A stretch of 64,000 nt of DNA, taken from Escallonia rubra (lineage: Eukaryota; Streptophyta; Magnoliopsida; Escalloniales; Escalloniaceae). How positions within the stretch are numbered: position 1 is the stretch's first letter; every line of letters begins with the position of its first letter. Shown one piece after another: positions 1 to 11,536 of the stretch. Location of the stretch: contig JAVXUO010000227.1 of the NCBI GenBank assembly GCA_033065855.1, forward strand, positions 98,069 through 162,068, read 5' to 3'. The translations under genes and the position numbers were made by a program. Under the pieces are notes generated by a model. That model searched no databases. It was given only the letters and a program-made list of their open reading frames with translations, and was not told the origin of the DNA.

Positions 1-1645
1 TAAAGGTTTGGGGGCCTTGGGCCACACTTGGCACAATTGTATTTCCCGATGAACTCCCTTGTAAATGACCTTATATAGGTGCAATTAGAGCATTGATGCA
101 GATTATTCAGGCTTCAATATGTCGCTGAAGGCTATCCTTTTAGCAGCACTTTAGGAGTTTTGCTTGAAAAATGTTGTTTCTTCCGATGGCTTTTGCAGAT
201 AAAAGGTGCAATGAATGTATTTCACCACCAAAGACTATAAAGTAAAAAGCAATTCAATTCCAAAGACCAAAGACAAGAAAAGATGCTTAGTGACGCCTCT
301 CCTATATTCCAACCTTGTTTGCATTATAAAAACCTCAGGGGGAGGAGGCTCCTGCAAGCAGCCACCATTCCTTTCTTTCCTTTTCTCTCCCCTAAGTTCA
401 GTTCTATCTGCTACTTGGGAGGGCTGTGTGCATCTGTTTTTGACATGCCTACGAGTTTTGCTTTTCTTGTTTTCATTAATACGGTGTTTGATCAGGTTTC
501 ACATGGGTAGACAGCGTAGCAGACTCAGAGCTTTGTAGAGAAGTTGGGATAAAGAAATTCAAAGACATTCCAAACAGAAGCATCCCATCTCCCATCTCCC
601 ATCTCAGCATCCCCTCTTCATCAAAAAGGTCTCTTCTTCACCAGGTACTTTCATGCTCACATTATGCACCCTTGCCATCATCACTCCGTCCCCAAAAAAT
701 GCATCAAATTCAATAAGGAGTCAACCCACCTATGCTCCTAGTGGCTATGAACAAAAATCATGATCTGGGTCACAGGCAAAAACCTTCAAATTCTCTGGAC
801 AAGAAAATAGTAATCCGGGTTTGAAGCACTTGATACGGCTGCGTACATCTAAATACCCTAAAGGCCACTTGTCAAGAGCCCCGTGCATAAGGCCGTCCTC
901 TTTTTAACTTTTGATTTCTTGGTCCATACCAGAGGTCCGAGGGCAGATTTCTCGGCAGCTAAATGTAGGCTGCAAGATTTCTTTAGGAGCTATTTTACAT
1001 GCCACACGAACAAAATTTAACGTACAACTAGACTTTCAGGGATGCAAGATGGTCAACCATGCGGAATACGATACTATCAGTCTACCAGCCTTCCTACCTA
1101 GCAAAGCTGATTCCAACAATGCAAGCTTTTATAGAATCTGCAACCGAAAATCTCCACAGTAAAGAAGACATCACTTTCTCTGACCTCTCCCTCAAAATCG
1201 CATCTGACGTGATCGGTGATGCTGCTTTTGGTGTTGACTTAGGCCTCTCGAAGCCAGATACACAGCATCAGCAGAATGATAAAGAAATGGAAGATTTCAT
1301 CAATCAACACATTTACTCGACGACAATGCTTAAGATGGATCTATCGGGGTCTTTCTCGATCATACTAGGCCTCCTTATCCTAATACTTCAGGAACCATTT
1401 CGCCAGATTCTTAAGCGAATACCTGGCACTATGGACTGGAAAGTGGATCGAACAAACCCGAACTTAAGTAGCCGGCTAGATGAGATTTTCCAAAAGAAAA
1501 TGAAAGGCAAGGAGCGAGGTGCAAAGGACTTCTTGTCACTAATACTGAGTGCCAGTGAATCAGAGACGGCAGCAAAGAACGTTTTCACCCAGGACTACAT
1601 CAATGCTGTTACGTACGAGCACCTACTTGCAGGATCAGCAACAAC
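1..1645 (+). pseudogene. Truncated MAX1 (CYP711A) gene copy
   Basis: Broken duplicate of the complete MAX1 gene at 49364-52754. Upstream sequence including the TATA-like run near 328 matches, but exon 1 and most of intron 1 are deleted: the 5' flank jumps straight into intron-1 sequence near 367 and again near 421. Exon 2 is 496-644. Relative to the intact gene it lost 11 bases after the GRQ codons and gained one extra 7-base unit of a CCATCTC repeat, so it is frameshifted. Exon 3 starts at 1040 and stays open through 1645, with I-helix AGSATT residues at its end, where a Copia LTR begins. Exons 4-5, with the heme-binding cysteine, are absent. No functional P450 can be made. Confidence 0.93.
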
Positions 1646-2110
1646 TGTTGAGTCACATGGTCTTATATTTGATCAAGCCTTATTTGTTGATTGCAATTCT
1701 AGTTTATCGGAGTAATAACAAGAATGTGTTAGTAGTGGGTTAGTGCTAAATTGTTAGTGGATTAGTGGGTTAGTGCTAAATTGTTAGTGGATTAGTGCTG
1801 AATAGTTAGTGGGTTATGGGTTCCTGTTTTTATGCATTTCTAGGTTAGTCTTTGCTCTATATAAAGAGCAAAGATTTTAAGTTCTGTGTAGAAGTGTGTA
1901 ATAAATTATCCATCTTTCATTTCATTTGTGTTCCTCCACTTCTATATATATGCATATATATTGGATAATAGTGGTACCAAAGCCACCGAGAGGGAAAAGT
2001 GAAAAAGAAACAGTGTAGCAGCAAGACTTTCTTTGCTTTCTTTCATTTCAGAAAGCATTTAATTAATGGCTTCTGAAAACTTTGTGCAACCATCTATTCC
2101 TCGCTTTGAT
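1646..2110 (+). mobile_element. Truncated Copia retrotransposon, 5' end
   Basis: A likely 5' LTR (1646-1970) starts TGTTG exactly where homology to MAX1 exon 3 stops. It contains short tandem units built on TTAGTGGGTTAGTGC (about 1735-1815) and a TATATAAAGAG promoter-like stretch near 1859. At 1972 TGGTACCAAAGCC resembles the initiator-Met primer site TGGTATCAGAGCC with two mismatches. At 2066 an ATG opens MASENFVQPSIPRFD, the usual start of plant Copia gag proteins, which breaks off after 15 codons into an unrelated repeat. The LTR end (ATA rather than ACA) is degenerate. No pol and no 3' LTR are present. Confidence 0.8.
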
Positions 2111-3274
2111 GTCACTGCACCGTCACCATTTCCGCGTCACCTACCCTTGACACGATGCCCACTTCGGCGACAAATATCTGTGCACCGTGTGCTGCTTTCA
2201 TATTTCGTGCCCCTAACATAATGCCCTACTCCGCGACACCCATCGCAATGCCCGTGTGCCGCTCCCATGTTATGTGCTCCTAGCCCCCCACACAACTGTC
2301 ACGCTACTAACACAGTCGCGCCTCCGGCTCTCTAGCATACTTCTGTGCCCCGCGGCGTTGGTCCATCTATTCACCATACCGTACGCCCCCGCTGTGGACG
2401 TAGAACATGGTTCACCCGTTCTCCTGAACATGCAACATTTCGAGGGGATCCCCTCGCAGTACTCAGGCATGAAGACCCTCCCTAGCGGGATAGGCTCGCT
2501 CTCAAAGACATTATCTCTTCTTGGGGCAGGTTGCATGACATTAGGCATGCATGTGCTATGACCATGTCGTGCTCACACTACCGATGATCATCGACCCTCC
2601 GAGGACGATGAACCCCGAGTCACTCCAAGATGGGAGCAGGTCTTCGGAGGGCATTGCACCTAGTCCGCTTAAGAGTAGGACATAGGGACCCTCCTTCCCC
2701 ACTGCCAGGTTCTCGGGTCTCTTGACGCCCCCCATGGGACTCAGTAAGGGCCTTAGACCGGTGCCTAGGGCAAGGGAATTCTCTTATCATAACGACGTTG
2801 TGTGGTTAGTCTTTTCAGACAGGCAGAGCGGTGTTGTGTGGGGCAGGCAGCGCAAATATAGGAACTGACAGTCCAAAAGAGCATACAAAACTGGTATTTG
2901 TGGACCCTCTTGGTGACGTGTCACTCCCAAGGGACGACACGTGTCGGCTGATGACACAGACATACTTTTTCCTATAGATAGTGGACTTTGGACTTCATTT
3001 TGGACACATAATTTTCATTGGAAAAAATTCATTTCTCACTCTAGAATTCAGAGCTACTGAACTCTAAAGAGCGGAACCTAATTGGACTGTAACATTTGAC
3101 ATAACATCGAACCGTGACACCAGACCCTAACTTGGACTGACGTCTGTCGGCCTTTTTTGCCTCAGCCTTGGTCCTCACAGCATTGCCACTCTTCAAGCTC
3201 TGTTTGGGGAGCCTTGGTCTTCGCTCTTATTCCATCCTCACTTGTCCCACATCTTTACATCTGGCAGCTGACTT
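2108..3274 (+). repeat. Unclassified dispersed repeat X, copy 1
   Basis: Nearly the same sequence occurs in inverted orientation at 12757-13780. This copy keeps about 91 bp (near 2440-2530) and about 40 bp (near 2925-2965) that the other lacks. It is GC-rich at the left and contains promoter-like TATAGATAG near 2975. I see no terminal repeats or coding domain that would assign it to a known superfamily. It directly abuts the broken Copia gag codons. Confidence 0.7.
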
Positions 3275-3984
3275 ATGATATGGATTTACAGGTTTGCAAC
3301 AGTGGGTTTCTTAGAGTTCTTAACTTGAATGGCCCTGGTTATAAGACTTATTTTGTCTTGTTTGGACATAGATCCCTGTAGGGGAGTTAAGTTTAGTTAG
3401 GCTTTGCAATATTTTATTACGTGTGACTTTTACATTTAAGAATTGTGTATATAGATATCATAAATGTATATCTATATACATCAACTAACATGAATAAATA
3501 AACAAAGTTCACAAACGCTTTCATGACCAATATGTCATGTTCATGTTCGACTTATTTAATAAACGAGCCTTAAAATTGTGCTCATATTCGATTTATTTAT
3601 TTTGTGAACAAAAGTGGACGAGCGGTTTATTGAAAAAAATGCTTCTAAAATGTGATGTTTGCTAAAACGCTTAGAAAAATACAATACTTTGACAAATTAC
3701 ACTTAAATTAGGGGATCACAGTAAAAGATATATTAGAAGAACGACACTCAAATAAACGACTTTTATACTATATTTTGTTGACGCAACTCTAATATGTCTA
3801 TGTAGTCGTTTTAATTTTTTCTCTTAATATAACTGGCTTGTTAGGTGTTACTCATAAAATTGTGAGTGATTCACTCATGCCTATTCGACTTAGGCTCGTT
3901 TGAGTTCTCTATTTATTGGTTTAATACACTGTTACAATAGCTAGGCTTAGGATTTTTTTTCCTTTTTCAATTAGTTGCCCACCT
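3275..3984. other. AT-rich DNA, nothing recognised
   Basis: No gene, repeat end or RNA is recognisable. A short imperfect palindrome of TATATAGATATC / GATATCTATATA type lies near 3448-3480. Confidence 0.5.
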
Positions 3985-4431
3985 CATGCACAATTTCTGG
4001 CACCGCCACTGTCCCATGTCTTGGGTGAAATTAGAACTGGCTTTGATGTTCGGCTTGCCGTTCCATGATCTACCAATAGTGGTCATCTGGCAAAGAAGAG
4101 TATTGAAAGATGACGGCGTTGTATCGCCTAACTTGCCTGTTGGAACAAGAGCTTGGACGGCGTAATTTTTTTCCTTATACACAAAGGAACCTCCTTTTCC
4201 GTAACTGATTAGATCTACATGTACGGTTCTAGTCCAAGAAAGAGGGTCATGAGGAAAGAGGGTCTTGAGGTAGACAATCGGGTAAGGAAGGAATATCATT
4301 AAAAAGGCGTAAGTGTACTGTCGTGTGATTGCCCAGAATCTTTTCGAAAAAGTTGACTCGTATTTTACTTTACTAATTAAATGGACCAAAAGAACTTTAC
4401 TATAATAGGCTGGAGTTAGTATTAGCGTCAT
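3985..4431 (-). other. Fragment of B3-locus flank with an open frame, function unknown
   Basis: A 154-codon frame is open on the minus strand (3967-4431). Its stretch 4185-4345 is closely matched at 17285-17415, and shorter shards recur near 38460-38640, each time beside B3-gene flanking DNA. The two minus-strand readings share short segments such as SLPDCLP/FLPYPIVY and LISYGKGGSFVYKEKN-like codons but diverge and carry indels. It may be a shard of an unidentified host gene or non-coding flank; I recognise no domain. Confidence 0.35.
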
Positions 4432-4760
4432 TGTTTCTTCTAGATCTTATCTTACATAGTTACATGTACTCTTTATTAAGTATATAAATTTCTTATCTTT
4501 ATGTTAGATAGGGAAACAACCGTCAAAATTATTTTCTATATAGTTTTTTAGATTAAGACTTATTACTAACGTAGCCCTTATTAGTTTTACAAAAATAAAT
4601 TAATTTTAGAACCTCACCAAAAAATATTTTTGCAGAACTTTAGTGAGACTAATTAAGATGTTCAGTATAAAATTGTGAACAAAATTTGACTATCAAACTT
4701 ATCCCTTATTAGTACAACTGTATCTCCACATTGTAAGAGGATTTCCACTAAATTATACGT
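4432..4760 (+). repeat. Orphan copy of B3-gene 5' flank
   Basis: This matches the sequence upstream of the B3 genes (38640-38960, 45500-46160, and both arms of the inverted repeat). It carries the shared stretches around GTTAGATAGGGAAACAAC and GCAGAACTTTAGTGAGAC. It stops at TTATACGT, just before the TATA box and gene, where a CACTA terminus begins. No B3 coding DNA follows here. Confidence 0.85.
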
Positions 4761-6600
4761 CACTACAACAAAACTGGGCTGTAAGGACGCTCAAAAGCGT
4801 CCTTACAAGTAGCATATTGGGACGCTTTTGACATAAGGACACTTTGAAAGGCGTCGTAACCCCGCCCCATTAGAGGCCGTCACAATAAGTTATGGCAACG
4901 CCCATAAGCGCCTCAATAAGGGTCAGGCCTAACAAGACGCAAATAAGCGTCCTATAAAGTGTTCAGTTAGTAGACTCCAATATGCCTTATAGCGACGCTA
5001 CAAAGCGTTGTAATAACTCTTTTAGGACGCCTCTAAAATGTAAGGCCTAATAAGGCGCAATTAAGCGTCCTATAAAGTGCTCAACTACAAGGCTCCAATA
5101 TGCCCTATAACGACGCTAAAGAGCGTTCCAACAACTCTTTTGGGACGCTTTTTAGCGTTCTTACATGTTCCCTGTTTTAATTGTACCAAATTACAAATAT
5201 TTAGGTATTTGATGCCTACGTTTCCAATTGCAATTTGTACCACATCAATAGACCAATGTATCCCAATTTGGTCCATACCGCATTGCAACCATAAGAAACT
5301 AATTGAAAGATAACATCCAAAGTCTTTGTATTAACCAAATGTCTCAAGTGAATGATTACATTGACTCCAAAGTTAAAGATAACCACTAATTCTATGTGCC
5401 TAACACAAATAACAATCACAAAAAGACTCGTGACTATCAAGCTATCCAATGTCCATCCAAAAGTAACTTTGTCACCATCTAAGTCACTGATCACAGTGTC
5501 ATAAAACCTTGAGAAACATATAGTCATCTAAGTCAGCATTCCAGTCACTGATAATCTAAGCAAAATATAGTCATAAACCCTGAAGAAACATGTAGTCATC
5601 TAAGCAAAATATTGTCATCTAAGTCACCATTTAAGTCACTGATCACATGCCATCAACACTCTCTAGTTCCACCTGCAAATACAAACATGCACTCATTAGT
5701 TGATTGTGTATATGTATTAGATGCTTACACTTGTGATTTCTAATGGCAAAATTCAACATTTGTACATTGGCAACTTTAGACAACACACAATTGATTTCTT
5801 ATGCACATAATTTAGACAACATTTGTACATTGATTTCTTATGCACATAATTTAGACAACATTTGTACATTGATTTCTTATGCACATAATTTAGACAACAC
5901 ACAATCATGCAAACAGTGCAGTAAATATCAATGACCATTTATGACGTGCCAATCAGATTATTGTATAATCATGCAAACCACATATAAGTTCTTATCCGTA
6001 CTTCAAATCAAGCTTGTGCTTAAACTTCTTATCCATGCTCCAACCCTTGGTCTGAGCATCTATTTTAAAGACTCCCAACAGTGACAAACTTTTTCATTAA
6101 AGGGCTGTAGTGACTTTTTTGTCACACTTATGGTAATTATTAAAATTAATGCCAACATTTGTCTCTATGTTATGAAATCCTGCATTTGCTAACAGCAGGG
6201 AGTTGCATAAAGGAAATTGCATTAGCGTCTATTGGCCAGCACATAAACAGAATACGAAGTCTCTCGTATGATAACTTCCTCTAGAACTTGTGCTGTAACT
6301 AAGAATCCTACCAATTCTCTTCTAGAGAATATTACAGGTTATTAGTAATCAAAAATAGGTAGGCTTTCTTTTCCTGGCAAAACTTAGAACTGATACAACA
6401 CTAATGCAACATGCCAGCAGTAAGCTACCCACATGTGCGCATGGACCAAAACAAATACACAAATCAGAACACCAGGTGTTCAGTCTATTTAGCTATTCAG
6501 CCCAGTTCTTCATACAATCAGTCATCACCAAGTCACACACCTAACAGTCCCAGTATAAACCTTCTACAATTTCAATTTTCTTTCTCCATCTGCTTGGTTT
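4761..6600 (+). mobile_element. CACTA-type transposon, left end and interior
   Basis: It begins CACTACAACAAAA, a CACTA-superfamily terminus, followed to about 5165 by dense subterminal repeats built on AAGCGTCC / GGACGC in both orientations, the usual transposase-binding architecture. The interior (5170-6600) has no recognisable transposase. No matching right end was found, and a second CACTA element is inserted at 6601, so the true limit is unknown; 11537-12126 may be its continuation. Confidence 0.7.
5791..5907 (+). repeat. 39-bp tandem repeat, three copies
   Basis: The unit starting TTGATTTCTTATGCACATAA recurs at 5791, 5830 and 5869, with the copies essentially identical. It lies inside the first CACTA element and has no evident coding role. 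Confidence 0.9.
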
Positions 6601-7885
6601 CACTACAAGAGAAGAGACCTTTTGTGACGAATTTTCAGCGACGAAAGTTATTCCGTCGCTAACTAGTCTTTCACCGACGGAAAGTCTCGTCGGTAAAAAT
6701 TCCGTCGTTAAATACTATTAGCGTCGGAATCAGACGTCGTAAAAAGTTTTTAGCGACGGAATTTTGACGGCCGTCTTTTAGCGACGGAACTTCCGTTGCT
6801 AAAACTCTTTTAGAATTTTTTTATTACCCAGGGTTTAATAAAACACTTTTAGCGACGACATCACTCCCTCGCTAAAACATCCGTCGCTAATTACACCTGT
6901 TTAATAAATCCCCCTGATCTGGTTTTCTCTCTCCTCGTTTGCCCCGTTCTCACTGTCGTTCTCATCTTCACTGTGCCCCACCGCCGGCAACACCTCATCC
7001 TCCCCCCGACACCATATCCACCTCCATTGCCACCGCGCCACCAAGGCTCCACTGCCGCAGCGTTACCAAGCCTCCACTGCCGCCGCACCCCAAACATCGC
7101 CGCGGTGCCTCACTCCGGCGAAGCACAAACCGACGGACGGCCTTGCGGCGACCTCTGCACCGGCAACACCGGTCTGAGTTCTGAAGACCTCCATCCTCCG
7201 GTCACTCCACCAGTCCACCGGCGCTGACAGGCCACAGCTCTGAGCTCCCAAATCCCAATCTTCTTCGATCTTCACCACCGGCGGAGCAATCGGCGACAAA
7301 GGTATGTTCCGATTCACCTTAATCCTACGATTGGGGAAAACTTTACCAGCTTTCTTTAGCCCTGGGCATTAGGTTAGTCTGCACTAATTATCTCCAGACT
7401 GCAATCTTGATGAAACAAACATTTTGAATTAGTGTAAATTATGACGTGCATGAGCTTTTTATGCATTGCACATTCAAATTCCTTCAAACTACTGGTGCTC
7501 GTTATGTAAATTGGTTTAGTGAATTACAAGAATAAGATGTTGAACTCATATACCCGCAAGGCTTCATGACACATTTTTACTCTATATAAGACGATGATGT
7601 TGAAACTGAGTGTTGAGTATAGACTGTAAACTATAGCCATTAGATCCGGTTCTTTCCTCGCTTCTACTTTATGCAATCAGTAGGCCTTAGTAACAAGCCA
7701 TATCCACGTTTCCTTCACCTCCTACAATGCAGCAGCTTCAAGACAGGGCAACATGCATTTCCTCTCCAACTACAGCGAATATTTCGTCCACCCTGCATAA
7801 AAGAATTTGTAAGATTGAAGGAAGTGAAACAGAACATAATCCAGCAGGGCGAAGATTCCACCAAATCATTGAACTAATAGAACCC

Positions 7886-8490
7886 TAAATTTGAATGCCC
7901 CAAATCAATCGAACCCAAAATTGAATGCTCCAAATCAACCGAACCCTAAATTGAACTAATTGAACCCTAAATTGAAGTAATTAAACCATAATTAAATCCT
8001 AAATTGAATGCCCTAATCGAATCGAACCCTAAATTAAACTAATTGAACCCCTAATTGAATGCCCTGATCCAATCGAACCATAAATTGAAATAATTGAACC
8101 CTAAATTGAATGCCCCAAATCAACCGAACCCTAAATTGAATCAATAGAACCCCCTAATTGAACCCTAAATTGAAGTAATTGAACCCTAATTAAACCCTAA
8201 ATTGAATGCCCTAATCGAATCGAACCCTAAATTAAACTAATTGAACCCTAAATTGAATGCCCTAATCCAACTGAAACCTAAATTGAACTAATTGAACCCT
8301 AAATTGAATGCCCCAAATCAACCGAACCCTAAATTGAATCAATAGAACCCCCTAATTGAACCCTAAATTGATGTAATTGAACCCTAATTAAACCCTAAAT
8401 TGAATGTCCTAGTCGAACCGAACCCTAAATTAAACTAATTCAACCCTAAATTGAATGCCCTAATACAATCGAACCCTAAATTGAAATAAT
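7886..8490 (+). repeat. Degenerate tandem repeat with CCCTAAAT core
   Basis: Irregular units such as GAACCCTAAATTGAATGCC recur more than twenty times with small indels; longer composite units of roughly 170 bp are visible (compare about 8110-8270 with 8290-8450). The CCCTAAA core equals the plant telomere heptamer, but the heptamers are spaced and not in head-to-tail telomere arrays. Confidence 0.8.
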
Positions 8491-8840
8491 TCAAGCGCAT
8501 CGGATATGTGTATTTTGAACAATTTTTTTCCATTTGAACATTGATTAGTTGCTTGATAATTTTAGGTTGTTAATTGTGCATTTGAAAATTGTGATTATTG
8601 ATCGATAATTATTTTAGGTTGTTAATTGACGATTTTAGGTTATTAGCTGTGCATTTGAAGTAATTGCGATTATTAATTGATGATTTTAGGTTGTTAATTG
8701 ATGATTTTAGATTGTGAATTGTGCATTGAGCATTTGAGATATTGAGAATATTGACGGAGGATGGGACCCAATTGGATTGAATGTGTGATTTTTGTTAATT
8801 TTTATTGCATTGAGCATTTAAGAATTGAGAATTGAGATTG

Positions 8841-9375
8841 TTGACGGAGGATGGGACCCAATTGGATTGAGATACCTGTTAGTTAGCGCAAACACGGACA
8901 CCACGTCTGATCGACGGTGTCCGACATTTAAAAAACAAATTAACGTATGCCGATGTGTCTGGAGGTGCGTGTCGGTGGGCGTCAGACACGTGTCCGACGC
9001 CTCGGACACGTGTCCAGAGGCGTCGGTATGTGTCGGACACGTGTCCGGAGGTGTCAGACACGTATCGGACACCATATCGACACCCTATATGAGGTGTCGG
9101 AATTGAGGTTGTTGACGGAGGATGAGACCCAATTGGATTGAGATACATGTTAGTTAGCGCAGACACGGATACCATGTTTGATCGACGGTGTCCAGCATTT
9201 AAAAAACAAATTAACGTATGCCGATGTGTCTGGAGGTGCGTGTCGGTGGGCGTCGGACACGTGTCCAGAGGCGTCGGACACGCGTCGGTATGTGTCGGAC
9301 ACGTGTCCGGAGGTGTCAGACACGTATCAGACACCATATCGACACCCTATATGAGGTGTCGGAATTGAGGTTGTT
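8841..9375 (+). repeat. Two tandem copies of a ~270-bp palindrome-rich unit
   Basis: Copies start with TTGACGGAGGATG at about 8841 and 9110; a third partial start lies at 8751. Each contains many overlapping GTGTCGGACACGTGTCCG-like palindromes. Similar CGACACC/GGTGTCCG sequence makes up the hAT-like MITE at 62236-63019, so the units may derive from that family. Confidence 0.75.
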
Positions 9376-10009
9376 GAATGTGCATTAAATTTAGGTTAGT
9401 TAGGTTAATGCGACATTTTTAGCATGCACCCCCTGGAATCTAATCGTGGCTCCAGCGCTGGCTATAATTAGCCCTAATTAGTCCTGATTAACAATATTTT
9501 AGTAAATCAATTAACCCTAATTAGCTCTAACGAGCCTAATTAGTTTTAATTAACCCTAAGAACCTGATGAAATTCAAATTAGCTGTAATTACCCCAAATT
9601 AGCCCAAATAAACCCAATTATGCGCATATTGATTGTAGTTAGCCTAATTAGTCATAATTTGCACTAACATAACCCAATTACGCCTAATTAGCGCTAGTTA
9701 GGACTAATCAACACTACCCGGCACCATCAAAACCCTAATTAGGACTAAATAATCCTAATTAGTCCTAATCAACCCGAATTAGCTATAATTATTCGAAACT
9801 AGCCCTCATTAACATTAACTCGGACTGCAGCCTTTGTGGCACCTCCAAGTAAGTACGAACCCACTTTCCTTGTCATCATATAGCAAGCCTCAACTTGATC
9901 TGCTTAGTTTTAAGAACACTCACAAATTAGAATGAGGCTCTAGAAAGAAGGGATGTTTCTAAGGGGGGGTGCGCGTCTCTGTAAATTGAAATGAAATAGA
10001 CGATCTCCA

Positions 10010-10900
10010 TGGCAGATCCTTCAGATTCCGTGATTTCTTCTATAAAAAAAATAGCCATTTGTGTGTATGTGTGTGTGGATATATGTGTGCGTCCACGTTT
10101 CAGCAGTTGCTGCTGCTACTGTTGCGTCTGCTGCTGCTTCTTTTTTATTCATCAACTTGATTTTCTTATTTGTTGTAGATAGTTTTCCACTTTTCCCGAT
10201 GATCTGATTTTTTTAGTTTTAAGTGTTTGCAAGAGTCCATTTATTGAATATGTTATGTGTCTATTGTCTAAATTTGGGTTTCTGTGTGATTGTAACTGTA
10301 TATATGGTCGAAGGTTTGTCGTAGGAAGTCACTGACCGTCAGATCGAAGATGCCTTTAGCCGTTACAGCCAAAAAGTCGATGCTCAGGTTTGAAAATTGC
10401 TTTTATATTTTATTTTTTGTTAATGCCTTTGCTTAGTTTTTTCTTAATCATATGAATTTAGCCGTTGCTTGATTTAAATTTTCTAATTCATGCATATAAC
10501 ATGGGTCTTAAATATATGTGAAGTTGGAAGAGTACATATTGAATTGTTAGTTTTTTAGTTTCGTTAAACGATATGCTTCTTTTAATTTTGTTTTCCGCTC
10601 TTTTTAGAAAGAAGAAAATTGCACTGCTTCATTGCGTGTTGTTTAAGGTCCTCATTTTTATGGTTGCACCACTTAGAGAGATTCACATGGCTTATAAGTT
10701 TGACTGACGAATAGTACCTCTGATTTACTGATAATACTCTTTAATGACTTCGATTGGATCTGAATATGATTTGTTGCAGATGATAAACACTTTGATTCCA
10801 GCAGAGATGATGCTGTAAAAGAAATTGCTGAAATGGAACTCAGAGTTGCGATAAATTGTCTGTGAAACTTAATGAGCAGTTTTTGACCAGTTGAGAAAAC
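10010..10900 (+). pseudogene. Captured RRM-protein gene fragment in CACTA element 1
   Basis: Host-gene pieces: an ATG with codons MADPSDSVISS (about 10010); then around 10315-10388 the RRM-like peptide GLS-stop-EVTDRQIEDAFSRY followed by a GTTTG splice-donor-like end; then near 10780 an exon-like piece with DDAVKEIAEMEL and 3'UTR-like DNA. The order resembles the start of RZ-1-type RRM proteins (VGGLSWDVTERQLE pattern). A TAG replaces the Trp codon that is intact in the second copy (41907-41990), so this one is dead. Confidence 0.6.
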
Positions 10901-11536
10901 GTTGTCCGATGAAACCTTATGTTCGATGTATTTGTTGTGTATATGTGTATGCTAAAAGGGTTCTTGGTACATATTTTTTCAGTTTCAACGAAACTTGTTA
11001 TTTTATTTTTGACATTTGTATGATGTGACTTAAAGATTTAAATTATTGTTGGGTTGGTTGATTAGAATTATTTTTAAAAATAAAAAATAAAAAAAATAAA
11101 AAACAGCCTTTACAAGGAGATATTTAGCAACTGAAATTTGTGGCTAAAAGTTCTTCTACAGATTGGTAAATATTTTAAAGATAGACTTTTAGCGACAAAA
11201 TTAATATTGTTAAAGACCTTTTGCGACGGACTTTTAGCAACGGAATTTTTTCGCTAAAATTTTTTAAAAAAAATTTCTCAAGAAATTTAGAAATCAGGAA
11301 AAATATTAAAAAGCTTTTAGCGACGGAATTTTCCGCAGCTAAAAGTAATTAAGTCTGTCGGTAAAAGTAAAGTTGTTTCGACGAGTCACTAATATCCTTC
11401 GCTAGTCTTTTAGCAACGGTTTTATTCGCAACGGATTTTTAGTGACGGACAATCCGTCGCTAAAAGTCTTCTTCAACTGAAAGTGGACTTTTAGCGAACG
11501 AAAAATCCGTCGCTAAAAGTGCTTTTTCTTGTAGTG

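Larger units (their letters stand above)
6601..11536 (+). mobile_element. CACTA element 1 (non-autonomous) carrying host DNA
   Basis: The left end CACTACAAGAGAAG and right end CTTTTTCTTGTAGTG form a 10-bp terminal inverted repeat. Subterminal TAGCGACGGA-type motifs crowd 6625-6895 and 11120-11520 in both orientations. The flanking triplets are TTT and TGT, so the 3-bp target duplication is imperfect. The interior has no transposase. It holds a GC-rich block (6920-7310) that looks like a 5' leader with a possible splice donor near 7301, two tandem-repeat blocks, degenerate CTAATTAG-rich DNA (9440-9800), and a captured RRM-gene segment (about 9885-11050) shared with the CACTA fragment at 41226-43526. 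Confidence 0.82.

Noticed and set aside
6891-7317. Several overlapping GC-rich frames
   Set aside because: Frames run on both strands without domain; more likely a captured non-coding leader inside the CACTA element.
7886-8490. Interstitial telomere
   Set aside because: The heptamers are spaced and embedded in longer units, not contiguous CCCTAAA arrays.
8818-9368. Thr/Asp/His-rich and Val/Gly-rich frames on both strands
   Set aside because: Low-complexity translation of palindromic GTGTCGGACAC repeats.
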